DNA from: Bacteroidales bacterium | Lineage (GTDB): Bacteria > Bacteroidota > Bacteroidia > Bacteroidales > UBA932 | NCBI GenBank assembly: GCA_015060325.1 | Contig: SUYQ01000002.1 | Location: 62,001-126,000, forward strand | Reading direction: 5' to 3' | Length of the DNA stretch: 64,000 bases | Shown: positions 36,030-45,077 of the stretch, piece after piece | How the letters are laid out: every line of letters starts with the position of its first letter | Numbering within the stretch: position 1 is the stretch's first letter | Position numbers and translations under genes: made by a program | Notes under the pieces: generated by a model | Databases searched by the model: none | Seen by the model: the letters and a program-made list of their open reading frames with translations, nothing else | Told to the model about the DNA's origin: nothing

Positions 36030-38297
36030 ATGATTCTTGAAACCCTCATATCAGCCCTTCTGACAGTTCCCTTTGCAGAAAAAGGACCTGCAGACACGTT
36101 GGACAGTTCCATCATAGAGACATCCGTCAAATCGGTCATTCCGATTGAACGGATGTCTTCTCCTGTGACAGAGGTCTACATGCTGGATATGAAGGAGAGA
36201 GGGATTGATTCTCCCAAGAAACTTTCGGCAATCGTACCGAACCTTCATATTCCTGATTACGGGTCGGCGATGACCTCTTCGATCTATCTCCGCGGGTTCG
36301 GATCAAGAATGGAAAATCCGGTGCTGGGTTTCTATGTCGACGACGTTCCGGTCCTGAACAAGAACGCATATGACATCGACATGCTCGACATCCGTCGTGC
36401 AACTGTGTTCAGAGGGCCTCAGGGTACCCTCTACGGTCGCAATTCCATGTGCGGTGTCCTTTCTCTCAGCACGCTCTCCCCTGCTGATTATTCCGGACTG
36501 AGAGCCGGCATCGAATATGGATCGGCCAACTCCGTTTCAGCGAATGCATCATATTACGGCAAGACAAGGAAGGGCCTTGCAATCGGGGGAGGCATAGGAT
36601 TCAGACATTCAGACGGATTTTATACCAACAGTTTCACAGGTGAAAAGTGCGACCCATACGACGGTCTGTCGCTGAGATTCCGCATTGAAAAGGCCCTGCG
36701 ACCGGACCTGTATTTCGAGAACATCATCTCTGCCGGAGCGCTGACCCAGGGAGGATGGCCGTACAGGCAGTATATCCCCGAATCAGGAGAACTCAGGGAA
36801 ACAGCATACAACGACCGGTGCGGATATAAGCGTTTCAACCTCACGGAAGCCGTGAAACTTCGCCTGGAGGCAGACAACTATACGTTGAACAGCATCTCGT
36901 CACTTCAGATTCTCTTTGACAGGATGGATCTGGACCAGGACTTCACCACGCGCTCGATGTTCACAATGTCACAGATCCAAAGGGAAGGAACTCTTACCCA
37001 GGAGATCATCCTCAAGCCTAAGGCAGGATGGAAGACGGACTGGTGGAACTGGCAGAGCGGAGTGTTCGCATTCTGGAAATACAACCGCATGTCGGCTCCT
37101 GTGAACTTCAAGCAGGACGGCATCGATGACCTTATCCTTGGAAATGCCAACAACAATATCCCCGAGGATGTTGCCGGAGGGTACGACAATCCACTCATGT
37201 TCAAGGAAACCGGATTTACCATCGGCAGCGAGTTCGGCACAAACACCTATGGCGCAGCCCTCTATCACGAATCCTATTTCTCCTTCGGAAACTGGTTGCT
37301 CACAGCAGGTCTGAGACTCGATTACGAGGGCGCCGTCATGAACTATTGCAGCGATGCATCAGTCCACTATCTGTTCCAGCCGACGATGAAGGACTGGAAG
37401 CGGTTCGAGATCCTTTATGAGGGCAGGCTCAATGAGATACAGTATCTGGAAGTGCTTCCGAAAGTGTCGGTGCTCTACGACTTCGGATCTGGAGCCAATA
37501 ACATATTCGCCACTATCTCAAAGGGTTACAGAAGCGGAGGCTATAACACCCAGATTTTCTCCGACATTCTCCAGAACAAGATGATGAACGGTCTTATGGA
37601 AGACCTCGGAGTATATCTGGACAACGCGCCGGCAGAAATGACCGCGGAGAGCACGGCCTACCGTCCGGAGAAGTCATGGAACTTTGAAGTCGGCGGACAT
37701 CTGGACAAATGGATAGGAGGCAGCCATCTTTCGGGTTCGGCATCGGCCTTCTACATCCTCTGCCGCGACCAGCAGATCACGATCTTCCCTCCGGGCATGT
37801 CGACAGGACGCATGATGGCAAATGTCGGCAGTTCGAGAAGCCTCGGAGCGGAAGCCACCTTGTCCTACGGATACAAGGGTTTCTCGGCATCCGCCGCCTA
37901 TGGATACACCAACGCCCGTTTCACGGACTACAATGACGGCAATCACGACTACAGCGGCAACCGCATCCCATATTCTCCGGAACATACGCTCAGCTGCAGG
38001 GTCGGATATATACATCCGTTCATCAACAGTTCCATAGTGCGCAACATCTCCGTAAACGCTGACTGCAGCGCCATCGGACGCATATGGTGGGACGAGGCCA
38101 ACAAATTTATGGAGCCTTTCACGGCACAGGTCGGAGCCGATGTCTCCATATCGTTCCATAAGTTTGACCTCAGGTTCAGGATGGACAATCTCCTGAATGA
38201 AGACTATAACGTATTTTATTTCAAATCTGTCGGAAACACCTTCTTCCAGAGAGGCAAGCCTCTGAGATGGAATGTCGGCATAAGCATATCACTATAA
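36030..38297 (+). CDS. TonB-dependent outer membrane receptor
   Basis: 755 residues. A short signal-like N-terminus (MILETLISALLTVPFAEKG) is followed by a plug domain (PKKLSAIVPNLHIPDYGSAM, FYVDDVPVLNKNAYDIDM, VFRGPQGTLYGRNSMCGVLSL) and a 22-strand-type barrel. It lacks the carboxypeptidase-like N-terminal domain of SusC proteins, so it is more like siderophore, cobalamin or metal receptors. The barrel ends GISISL without a terminal aromatic residue. The stop overlaps the next ATG (TAATG), coupling it to the calycin-like lipoprotein. Confidence 0.9.
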   Translation: MILETLISALLTVPFAEKGPADTLDSSIIETSVKSVIPIERMSSPVTEVYMLDMKERGIDSPKKLSAIVPNLHIPDYGSAMTSSIYLRGFGSRMENPVLGFYVDDVPVLNKNAYDIDMLDIRRATVFRGPQGTLYGRNSMCGVLSLSTLSPADYSGLRAGIEYGSANSVSANASYYGKTRKGLAIGGGIGFRHSDGFYTNSFTGEKCDPYDGLSLRFRIEKALRPDLYFENIISAGALTQGGWPYRQYIPESGELRETAYNDRCGYKRFNLTEAVKLRLEADNYTLNSISSLQILFDRMDLDQDFTTRSMFTMSQIQREGTLTQEIILKPKAGWKTDWWNWQSGVFAFWKYNRMSAPVNFKQDGIDDLILGNANNNIPEDVAGGYDNPLMFKETGFTIGSEFGTNTYGAALYHESYFSFGNWLLTAGLRLDYEGAVMNYCSDASVHYLFQPTMKDWKRFEILYEGRLNEIQYLEVLPKVSVLYDFGSGANNIFATISKGYRSGGYNTQIFSDILQNKMMNGLMEDLGVYLDNAPAEMTAESTAYRPEKSWNFEVGGHLDKWIGGSHLSGSASAFYILCRDQQITIFPPGMSTGRMMANVGSSRSLGAEATLSYGYKGFSASAAYGYTNARFTDYNDGNHDYSGNRIPYSPEHTLSCRVGYIHPFINSSIVRNISVNADCSAIGRIWWDEANKFMEPFTAQVGADVSISFHKFDLRFRMDNLLNEDYNVFYFKSVGNTFFQRGKPLRWNVGISISL

Positions 38298-38755
38298 TGA
38301 AAAGATTCCTGACCATTATGACAGCTGCATGCCTGTTCTGCGCATGTGAAAAGGCCCCTTCTGTAATCACTGATGATTCTCCTGAATACACCGGAAAGAT
38401 GGTTGTAATATACGAAGGAGAAGACTTCGAGCAGACCGGAATAAAGGTACTCGGGGAATTCAACGAAGACAAGACCTCTGTCGACATAAAGCTTCAGAAA
38501 GTGAAGTTCGTTCCTGCCATGCCGGTAAGGATAGATGTGACCATAATGGATATCCCCGTCACTGCTTCTGGCGAAGGTACATGGACATTCGAAGGCGACG
38601 GCATCACACCATGGGCAATGGGCGGCCCATACGAAACGTACCGCGTAGATGATCTGCACGGTACGATAACTGAAAATTCGATCGAGTTCTCTCTCGGCTT
38701 CTACAACACCAAGAAGCAGGAGAACTATCCTACAATCTACAGCGGAAGCCTATAG
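38297..38755 (+). CDS. Calycin-like small lipoprotein
   Basis: The start at 38297 overlaps the receptor stop and gives 152 residues. A lipobox (LFCAC, Cys about 16) marks a lipoprotein. The remaining ~130 residues are predicted all-beta (YTGKMVVIYEGEDFEQTGIK ... FSLGFYNTKKQENYPTIYSG), fitting the Bacteroidetes calycin-like beta-barrel family. It probably works with the receptor at the outer membrane, perhaps as a ligand-binding partner; the ligand is unknown. Confidence 0.65.
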   Translation: MKRFLTIMTAACLFCACEKAPSVITDDSPEYTGKMVVIYEGEDFEQTGIKVLGEFNEDKTSVDIKLQKVKFVPAMPVRIDVTIMDIPVTASGEGTWTFEGDGITPWAMGGPYETYRVDDLHGTITENSIEFSLGFYNTKKQENYPTIYSGSL

Positions 38756-39631
38756 ATTTTTCCGATATTCCTTAGGGGACATTCCGGTAAGGCGCTTGAA
38801 GTATTTGCCGAATACGGATTGTGACGGGAAGTTAAGTTCATCACTGATCTGCTGAACATTCATCGTAGTAGACATCAGCAGAGCCTTGCATTCCGAGATC
38901 ACATATTCCTCGATCATATCCAAGGCAGTACGCCCAGTTACCTCCTTTATTACCGTCGAGAGATATTTAGGAGTCATGCACATCTTGCCAGCATAGAAGC
39001 CGATCTCCCTCTCGCGCTTATGATGTGTTTCGAGCAGCTTGATGAACTCGTTGAATATCTCTTCCTGTCTGGTGGAAGCGCGCTCGACCTCCTGGACCTC
39101 ATGCTTCATATTGGAATAGCCATAGAAGAACGAGAGGGTAAGATGCTTTGCGACTTCAAGCTTGTATTCCTGACGAGGAGAAGACATCACGTTGAGCAGA
39201 AGCTGATAGAACTGACCGAAGACGTTCTCTTCGTTGGTCATTGTAATCACCGGATCACGTATTATCGCGGACTGCAATGGGAGGGTCTCGCCCATGTTCA
39301 CAAACAGGCTGTCGGAGAATGATGACGACATCAGGATCACCTTGCTGGATATGTCTTCCGAATGTGCTATCGGCTGATAGACCTGATCCTTTATGATGAC
39401 GATTACCGCAGGGGCCTCGACATGGTAGTCCCTCATGTTGATCCTGATGTCAGCCCACCCCTTGTCATAGATGAGCGCCATGGTCATGTCGACCCTGAAA
39501 GGCTCATATGATGACTGAGCCAACGACTCGGCATTGTCTATCAATAAGATATCCGACCCGATTCTATGATCGGCTGGAGTTATCTCGTCGATATAGCTGC
39601 GCCACTTGATATATGGTATTCTGTCTGTCAT
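38750..39631 (-). CDS. AraC family transcriptional regulator (second of tandem pair)
   Basis: The track start at 39781 lies inside the upstream regulator; the ATG at 39631 (MTDRIPYIKWRSYID) is 5 bp past that stop and gives 293 residues. An N-terminal cupin-like sensing domain (ILLIDNAESLAQSSYEPFRVDM) precedes the two-helix-turn-helix AraC domain (LDMIEEYVISECKALLMSTT, QQISDELNFPSQSVFGKYFKRLTGMSPKEYR). It overlaps the end of the calycin-like gene by 6 bp on the other strand. It is similar to its upstream neighbour, so the pair likely arose by duplication. Confidence 0.9.
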   Translation of the reverse strand: MTDRIPYIKWRSYIDEITPADHRIGSDILLIDNAESLAQSSYEPFRVDMTMALIYDKGWADIRINMRDYHVEAPAVIVIIKDQVYQPIAHSEDISSKVILMSSSFSDSLFVNMGETLPLQSAIIRDPVITMTNEENVFGQFYQLLLNVMSSPRQEYKLEVAKHLTLSFFYGYSNMKHEVQEVERASTRQEEIFNEFIKLLETHHKREREIGFYAGKMCMTPKYLSTVIKEVTGRTALDMIEEYVISECKALLMSTTMNVQQISDELNFPSQSVFGKYFKRLTGMSPKEYRKNL

Positions 39632-39636
39632 GGCCT

Positions 39637-40458
39637 TTAACGTGTCTGTTGACGGTAGTCGGATGGTGAAACGTCTGTCATTCTCTTGAAGAATTTGGCA
39701 AAGACCGATGGAGAAGGAAAACTCATCATCCGGCTTATCTGATTTATGGACTTGTCTGTCGACGACAGCTGCGCCTTGCATTCGGTCACAACCTGCTCAT
39801 CGATATATTCTGCAGCCGTCATACCTGTCTTTTCCTTTACAAGATCAGTCAGATACTTTACGCTGATTCCCAGTCGTCCCGCATAAAAGACCAATGTCCT
39901 GTTGATCTTATAGAACGAACGCACATCTCTGCAGAACTGCTCGTAACGGGCATCCGCCTTCGTCTTCTCTTGCTCGACACTCTCCAGCCTTCTTGCATAG
40001 TAATAAAGCATGGACAGGGTCGCATGTCTGGCAGACTCAAGTCTGAATGCCTTCACCGGAGATTTTACTGCATTGACCAGGATCGAGTAAAAGGTTCTGA
40101 ATGATACTTCGTCATGTCTGATATCTAGTACAGGATTGTCATGAATCATTGAGTACAGTTTGTCGGACTGATGGTAAAGTCCGAAGAGACTATCCACAAA
40201 GCGTTGCGACATTACAACTGCCTTGAAGGAGATATCTTCAGAAACCTCGATCAGCTGGAATGTCTGGTCGTGCATCAAAACCACTACCGACGGGGCTTCG
40301 AGGGCATATTCAACCCCGTCAAGAACAAGGCGGCTGCTCCCCTTTTCCACTATGATGAATGTGCTCGACTCTACTTTGCGAGGAGCTTCTACAGCCCCCC
40401 TGAAATCTGCCTCCTCTATAATAATGAGGTCATCTCCGATTCTCATGTCGTTTTTCAT
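39637..40458 (-). CDS. AraC family transcriptional regulator (first of tandem pair)
   Basis: 273 residues: N-terminal sensing domain (DDLIIIEEADFRGAVEAPRK, SRLVLDGVEYALEAPSVVVL) and C-terminal AraC DNA-binding domain (AAEYIDEQVVTECKAQLSST, QISRMMSFPSPSVFAKFFKRMTDVSPSDYR). The next regulator starts 5 bp after its stop. A 12-bp palindrome TTTTCGCGAAAA lies about 18 bp upstream of the start and could be an operator. The divergent neighbour is the 119-residue helical protein. Confidence 0.9.
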   Translation of the reverse strand: MKNDMRIGDDLIIIEEADFRGAVEAPRKVESSTFIIVEKGSSRLVLDGVEYALEAPSVVVLMHDQTFQLIEVSEDISFKAVVMSQRFVDSLFGLYHQSDKLYSMIHDNPVLDIRHDEVSFRTFYSILVNAVKSPVKAFRLESARHATLSMLYYYARRLESVEQEKTKADARYEQFCRDVRSFYKINRTLVFYAGRLGISVKYLTDLVKEKTGMTAAEYIDEQVVTECKAQLSSTDKSINQISRMMSFPSPSVFAKFFKRMTDVSPSDYRQQTR

Positions 40459-40583
40459 AATTACTGATTTATTTTTCGCGAAAATACATGTTTGATAGCA
40501 ATAAAAAAACTTTTTATGCCATATTTAGGAACTCTGTGCGAATTTATGGGAAAGATATGAAAATTTATGATATAGAATAGCTC

Positions 40584-40591
40584 TACCTTTG
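40584..40591 (+). promoter_or_regulatory. -7 box of the 119-residue helical protein gene
   Basis: TACCTTTG, 22 bp before the ATG, matches TAnnTTTG. Confidence 0.55.
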
Positions 40592-40613
40592 CACCAGTTA
40601 AAAATTAAACAAT

Positions 40614-40973
40614 ATGAGCGAACAGAAATATAAACTTAAGACAGGCAAAGTCGAAGAGAAAGTAGTCGGAGCCTACAAGAAGATCGAGAACGGAACAGTA
40701 AATGGTTACAAGGCTGTTGAGAATGCAGTAGTAGGAACATACAAGAAGATCGAAGATAAATTCGTGGATACTTTCCTCGAGAAGAAAGAAGACGAGAAGA
40801 AGGAGAAAAAGGAAAACAAAGTAGTCAAAGCCTACAAGAAGATCGAAAATGGAACAGTAAATGGCTACAAGGCTGTCGAGAATGCAGTAGTAGGAACATA
40901 CAAGAAGATCGAAGACAAATTCGTAGATACTTTCCTCGAAAAGAAAGAAGACGAGACCAAGTCGGAGGAGTAG
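40614..40973 (+). CDS. Small charged helical protein with internal duplication
   Basis: 119 residues with no signal peptide. A ~45-residue unit (VVGAYKKIENGTVNGYKAVE ... FVDTFLEKKED) occurs twice, separated by a Lys/Glu linker (EKKEKKENK). Composition is highly charged and predicted helical, possibly coiled coil or membrane-surface associated. Similar short proteins occur in gut Bacteroidetes and Firmicutes without known function. The last 33 bp of the gene recur exactly at 45078-45110, 4.1 kb downstream. Confidence 0.75.
   Translation: MSEQKYKLKTGKVEEKVVGAYKKIENGTVNGYKAVENAVVGTYKKIEDKFVDTFLEKKEDEKKEKKENKVVKAYKKIENGTVNGYKAVENAVVGTYKKIEDKFVDTFLEKKEDETKSEE
40941..40973 (+). repeat. 33-bp direct repeat, left copy (3' end of the helical-protein gene)
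   Basis: AAGAAAGAAGACGAGACCAA then GTCGGAGGAGTAG, identical to 45078-45110. It encodes the C-terminus and stop of the 119-residue protein. Confidence 0.95.
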
Positions 40974-41041
40974 TCAACGCCATCAAGATCACGTGTTAAG
41001 ACTGCAGGTGAGCGATTAAGCGGAAAACATATAGCAACAGT

Positions 41042-41077
41042 GTGCGCGAAGGGCAGATAAACTTGCCCTTCGCGCAC
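41042..41077 (+). terminator. Perfect 14-bp stem after the helical-protein gene
   Basis: GTGCGCGAAGGGCA pairs perfectly with TGCCCTTCGCGCAC around GATAAACT. No T-run follows, so it may be a terminator-like or transcript-protecting hairpin. Confidence 0.6.
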
Positions 41078-41078
41078 G

Positions 41079-41316
41079 CTGTCATTCTGACCACTCCACT
41101 GTCATCCTTCGCTGGCCCTCTGTCAGCCTGACCGGCCATCTGTCATCCTGAGGAGCACAGCGACGTGAGGATCTTGAACACTGACCGCCTCACTGTCATC
41201 CTGAGCACCTCTCTGTCATCCTGAGGACCTCCCTGTCATCCTGAGGAGCACAGCGACGTGAGGATCTTGAACACTGAGCGCCACACTGTCATCCTGAGCG
41301 AAGCGAAGGATCTTTG
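41079..41316 (+). repeat. Hairpin repeat array (complete and truncated copies mixed)
   Basis: In order: three short left halves of ~20 bp, a long copy (CTGTCATCCTGAGGAGCACA ... GAGGATCTT), two more left halves, a second identical long copy, and a complete ATCCT-GA-GC-GAA-GC-GA-AGGAT copy. Each run of truncated copies is closed on its right by a long or complete one. Confidence 0.85.
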
Positions 41317-41334
41317 CGGATCAGATGCTAAATA

Positions 41335-41790
41335 GTTGGAACAGCTTGGACGAGTTTCGAGAGATTCAGGCACAAGCGGTACTGCAAACATGCATTTTCA
41401 GCATAATATCCACACCGCTTGGACGAGTTTGGGGCATTTCATGGCCAAGCACTCCGTTCCAAGTCTGCATAAAGGGCGCCCCAATGCCCTTCGAGCAGGT
41501 TACACCAGTAAAGTATCATGACAGCAAAACCCTTGGGAGGACCGAGATGTCACACAGCGCACAAAATGCAGATTCAAACTCCCAAGGGTGCAGAATCATG
41601 CACCAGTAGGAATCGCAACATACCACAGAACGCACCAGAGCACGATCTCCCATGCCAAGGGTTTTGCAAAAGAGATATACAATGACTTGCATGTACCTCA
41701 ACTGGCGAAACGCCAAATTCTCTACACAATAGTAATTCGCAACAGATAGAAAATACCACGAAGGCACCCCGACGTCTTGTGAACATGGTC
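41335..41790. repeat. 460-bp dispersed element, copy 1
   Basis: About 456 bp highly similar to 44601-45064, same orientation. Internal features: an 11-bp inverted repeat ACCCTTGGGAG ... CTCCCAAGGGT around some 50 bp, and CAAGCGGT ... ACCGCTTG flanking TGCATTTTCAGCATA. A 72-codon minus-strand frame (41574-41792, ending VHDSAPLGV) is also open in copy 2, but I do not call it a gene. Directly preceded by a hairpin array; directly followed by nested palindrome copy 2. Confidence 0.85.
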
Positions 41791-41895
41791 ACGTAACACT
41801 CTCACCCTCAACGACATAACCATCAACACGGTGGGCATTTTTGACCCACCGTGTTGATGGTTAAACGATTCATAGATAGCGCATTACGTGTCCAT
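41785..41895. repeat. Nested palindrome element, copy 2 (111 bp)
   Basis: Outer arms ATGGTCACGTAA and TTACGTGTCCAT (one mismatch) enclose a central hairpin ACCATCAACACGGTGGG ... CCCACCGTGTTGATGGT. The left arm overlaps the end of the 460-bp element. Confidence 0.85.
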
Positions 41896-42089
41896 AAAAC
41901 TGTAGCTTTCGGGGGCACCTGAACATTCGGGGTGACGAATTAAAAGTTCAATGTGGACATTCGGGGTGATATTCGGGCAACAGCCAGGCGCGAGGAGAGC
42001 CCTTCAGGGTCGAGCTCCCCGCAGCGCCTGCGCTGTAGTCGTCGGAGATCGCATATTCCGACGACGGTGCCGCACATAACTAGCATACA

Positions 42090-42312
42090 GATTTCTCCAC
42101 TCGCTCCGCTCGGTCGAAATGACAGTGGGAGAAATAGTGTGAAAGATGTTTCGCTTCGCTCAACATGACAGGGTTGGCACTTCTAATAACATGTAAGACT
42201 GAGAATCACACTGTCATCCTGAGGAGCACAGCGACGTGAGGATCTCTAACACCGAGCACCTCCCTGTCATCATGAGCGCCCCTCTGTCATCCTGAGCGTT
42301 AGCGAAGGATCT
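42090..42312. repeat. Cluster of hairpin repeats (both orientations)
   Basis: Minus-oriented copies at 42090-42125 (ATTTC-GA-CC-GA-GC-GGA-GC-GA-G(T)G-GA-GAAAT) and 42144-42170 (ATGTT-GA-GC-GAA-GC-GA-AACAT), then a plus-oriented array at 42211-42312 ending with ATCCT-GA-GC-GTTA-GC-GA-AGGAT. The first two and their spacing recur at 44347-44429. The rest of 41.9-42.4 kb shows no gene. Confidence 0.85.
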
Positions 42313-42419
42313 TTACATAATAATTTCGACCCGCTACGCGGGTAAGGATCCGTGTCCCTTTAAATGATCCACGGAAAATAAATCAAATGAATCAATGAAC
42401 AGGCTCCCGCCTGTTTCTT

Positions 42420-43025
42420 CTATTCTAGGACAGGGCGGACACTGAGCCCGTAGTAACGGTAGCCCCAATACACGCTGTGGCGGTCCTCGCGGAAGTAGAG
42501 GCGGCACGCGGAGTCGGTATCGCCCTCGCGAGGCGTAGAGCTCCAGTAGTAGCCGCACAAACCAACGCTGTACTCATCAGCACCGTAGCGCCAGCCCGCA
42601 GCAGGGAGGAAGATGCTCTGGCTGTTAGGACCCGTCACCTTGTAACCGTTGTGACCGTTCTGGGTTGTCCATTCCCAGGTACAGTTGTCCAGCAGTTCCT
42701 GGTACTCCGCCTTCGTCGGCAGGCGCCAGTCGCCGCCCCAGTTCGCTCTCGCTGCGTCATAGGTTGAATTGCCCCTTATATCACTTGTTGACGTTCCATA
42801 TAATCGGCCATCTGACTCATTTCCTTCTTCCATCGAAACGATCTCACCCCAGGCATAATGGTTCCCATAATCTCCTGGATTTGAGGCACCTACGTTGCAC
42901 GTAGCCCATTTCAAACCGGATGGAAGACCCAGGTCTACCCAGGCGTGACCATTGTGAGAATTCTTCTGAGCATAAACACCACTGCCTACAAAGCAGAAAA
43001 GTGCTAACAACAATAGCTTTTTCAT
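42420..43025 (-). CDS. FISUMP (Fib_succ_major) domain protein, secreted
   Basis: I take ATG 43025 (MKKLLLLALFCFVGSGVYAQ), a signal peptide start; two further in-frame ATGs lie 6 and 12 bp upstream. 201 residues. The Fibrobacter succinogenes major paralogous domain is clear: HAWVDLGLPSGLKWATCNVGAS, WRLPTKAEYQELLDNC and the closing YWSSTPREGDTDSACRLYF ... GLSVRPVLE. Such proteins are exported and lectin-like in fold; function unknown. It lies in the repeat-rich island between two copies of the 460-bp element. Confidence 0.85.
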   Translation of the reverse strand: MKKLLLLALFCFVGSGVYAQKNSHNGHAWVDLGLPSGLKWATCNVGASNPGDYGNHYAWGEIVSMEEGNESDGRLYGTSTSDIRGNSTYDAARANWGGDWRLPTKAEYQELLDNCTWEWTTQNGHNGYKVTGPNSQSIFLPAAGWRYGADEYSVGLCGYYWSSTPREGDTDSACRLYFREDRHSVYWGYRYYGLSVRPVLE

Positions 43026-43199
43026 ATGCATAATCATTTAAAAGATTTGACATTTTTCCTAACCATCCCAAAGGTAGCATTTTATTGACTGCCAAGCAAA
43101 CCAGCTAATGTTATTGTACGAAATGGTGGGATTTCTGCATGAAATAAAGGACGCATCGTTGAAGATACGTCCTTTTGAAATTTGCATTTATACCTTACA

Positions 43200-44165
43200 C
43201 TACAGTTTCTCGATTGTTTCAATCGGAAGACCTGTCGCCTGTGAAATAATCTCTACGGCGACTCCCAGGCCCTTCAACTTTGCTGCGCTATCAGAGTATG
43301 CTTCCTCACGACCTTCCTCACGACCTCGAATCTCGCCTTCAAGGACCCCTTCGGCTCGAGCACGCTTCTCTGCCGAATCAATAGTATTGTAATAATCGCT
43401 CATGGCATCCAAGGATTTTAAGTACTCTTCATATTCTTCCGGCGTGAAGTTACCTATTTCTGCCAAAAGAAACAAGCGCTTGAATTCGGCACTCTGATAA
43501 ACTTCTGGGATTTCTACCATCTCATGGATATGTTTCAGCAGGTACATCCACTTGTCAAACGGAGTCTCCAGTTCCCAGAGCCGCTTCTTGAATCGACCCA
43601 GCTCGAGGAAGACATACCTCAGGACATCGGTCATGACTTCGCCAGTACAGTCCTCACGAAGCCGGTAGGATGAATGATAACGTCCGCATGGCCAGCTCTC
43701 ATCGTGGTCAAACATAAAATTCAGAATCGCCACTACGGTGACAGGCTTCAGACTGAAGTCCCATCTGAATTCCTCACCATCACCCTTGGACTGGTGATCC
43801 CTGATGAATTCCTCCTTCACAATTCTTCCTTGCTCATTGATCGGATAGCTGGTGTAAAACACCGCACGCTCCCGAAAATGTTCCTGATAACCCTTCTGAA
43901 CCTCGATAATCAGAGTACGGCCGCCCTTGCATACAGCTGAAATGTCAAAGATAGCCTTACGATCCTTCTCCGTCAGACCGAAATGTTCAGTCGGAATAAA
44001 GTCCACATCTTCGATGTTCGCATCCTCCAGAATCATGTTCAGAAAACCGATCAGCACATCCTTGTTCGCCTCGCTTCCGAAAAATCTCTTGAACATGAAA
44101 TCACACAACAGCTCCGCATACTTCTGTCTGCTCTTCTCCGCACTGTCTCTTTTGTTCATATCCAT
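43200..44165 (-). CDS. Rpn family / PD-(D/E)XK nuclease-family transposase-like protein
   Basis: 321 residues. The N-terminus (YAELLCDFMFKRFFGSEANKDVLIGFLNMIL) and the nuclease core FDISAVCKGGRTLIIEVQKG, with Asp and Glu-x-Gln-Lys, fit the Rpn/PDDEXK_2 family linked to recombination promotion in E. coli. A charged, Glu/Arg-rich helix (RARAEGVLEGEIRGREEGRE) and a short C-terminal helix-turn element (GVAVEIISQATGLPIETIEKL) close the protein as usual. All recognised parts look intact. It sits in the repeat-flanked island and may contribute to rearrangement there, which is inference. Confidence 0.9.
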   Translation of the reverse strand: MDMNKRDSAEKSRQKYAELLCDFMFKRFFGSEANKDVLIGFLNMILEDANIEDVDFIPTEHFGLTEKDRKAIFDISAVCKGGRTLIIEVQKGYQEHFRERAVFYTSYPINEQGRIVKEEFIRDHQSKGDGEEFRWDFSLKPVTVVAILNFMFDHDESWPCGRYHSSYRLREDCTGEVMTDVLRYVFLELGRFKKRLWELETPFDKWMYLLKHIHEMVEIPEVYQSAEFKRLFLLAEIGNFTPEEYEEYLKSLDAMSDYYNTIDSAEKRARAEGVLEGEIRGREEGREEAYSDSAAKLKGLGVAVEIISQATGLPIETIEKL

Positions 44166-44346
44166 GACACATATAAATTAAAAGTTTACACGGCAAAGTT
44201 CCGGAGACTTATCCGCGTAAACAAAATTTACGCGGATAATATCAAAAATCACCAACAGAGCACCGTCAGCAGGAGATTTCAGCACAAAAATTTGTTCTAT
44301 TTTTATAAAAAATCAAACAAACTCTGATAGCTGCACATGTCTGAAA

Positions 44347-44568
44347 AGATTTCTCCACTCGCTCCGCTCGGTCGAAATGACAGTAGGGCGAAATGGTGTG
44401 AAAGATGTTTCGCTCCGCTCAACATGACATGTGTAGCATTTCGAATAACACGCAATACAGAGCATCCAAATGCCATAAAAACGGCTCACTGTCATCCTGA
44501 GCACAGCGACGTGAGGATCTCGAACACTGGGCGCCACACTGTCATCCTGAGCGAAGCGAAGGATCTTT
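44347..44568. repeat. Second cluster of hairpin repeats
   Basis: Minus-oriented 44347-44382 (ATTTC arm, GGA apex) and 44403-44429 (ATGTT-GA-GC-GGA-GC-GA-AACAT), then plus-oriented copies at 44489-44520 and 44539-44568 (ATCCT arm). Order and spacing repeat the cluster at 42090. Confidence 0.85.
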
Positions 44569-44600
44569 GCGGATCACCAGCAGAACTCCGCGTTTCGAAA

Positions 44601-45064
44601 GTTGGGACCGCTTGGACGAGTTTCGGGCGATTCAGGCACAAGCGGTACTGCAAACATGCATTTTCAGCATAAAAACGATACCGCTTGGACGAGTTTGGGG
44701 CATTTCGTGACCAAGCACTCCGTCACCACCTGAAGCGTGCGTAAAGGGTAGATTTTTCAGCCCTTCTAGCAGGTTACACCAGTAAAGTATCATGACAGCA
44801 AAACCCTTGGGAGAACCAATGCGGCACACAGCGCACAAAATGCAGATTCAAACTCCCAAGGGTGCAGAATCATGCACCAGTAGGAGCCACAACATGTCAC
44901 AGAACGCACCAGAGCACGATCTCATGTCCCAAGAGTTTTGCAACAGAGATACACAATGACTTGCTTGTACTGCAACTGCCGAAACAGCATCCACTCTACA
45001 CAATGGCATTTCGCAACGGATAGAAAAGACCACAAAGGCACCCGGCCACCTTGCGAACATGGTC
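44601..45064. repeat. 460-bp dispersed element, copy 2
   Basis: Same orientation as copy 1 (41335-41790) and alignable end to end by eye, with scattered substitutions. The 11-bp inverted repeat CCCTTGGGAG ... CTCCCAAGGG is kept. It ends ACATGGTC like copy 1, but here no nested palindrome follows. Confidence 0.85.
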
Positions 45065-45077
45065 GGAATTTCTTGGG

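Noticed and set aside
41574-41792. A conserved 70-codon protein in the 460-bp element
   Set aside because: The minus-strand frame is open in both copies and ends VHDSAPLGV, but there is no start context, codon pattern or domain support. Two similar DNA copies will share an open frame by descent.
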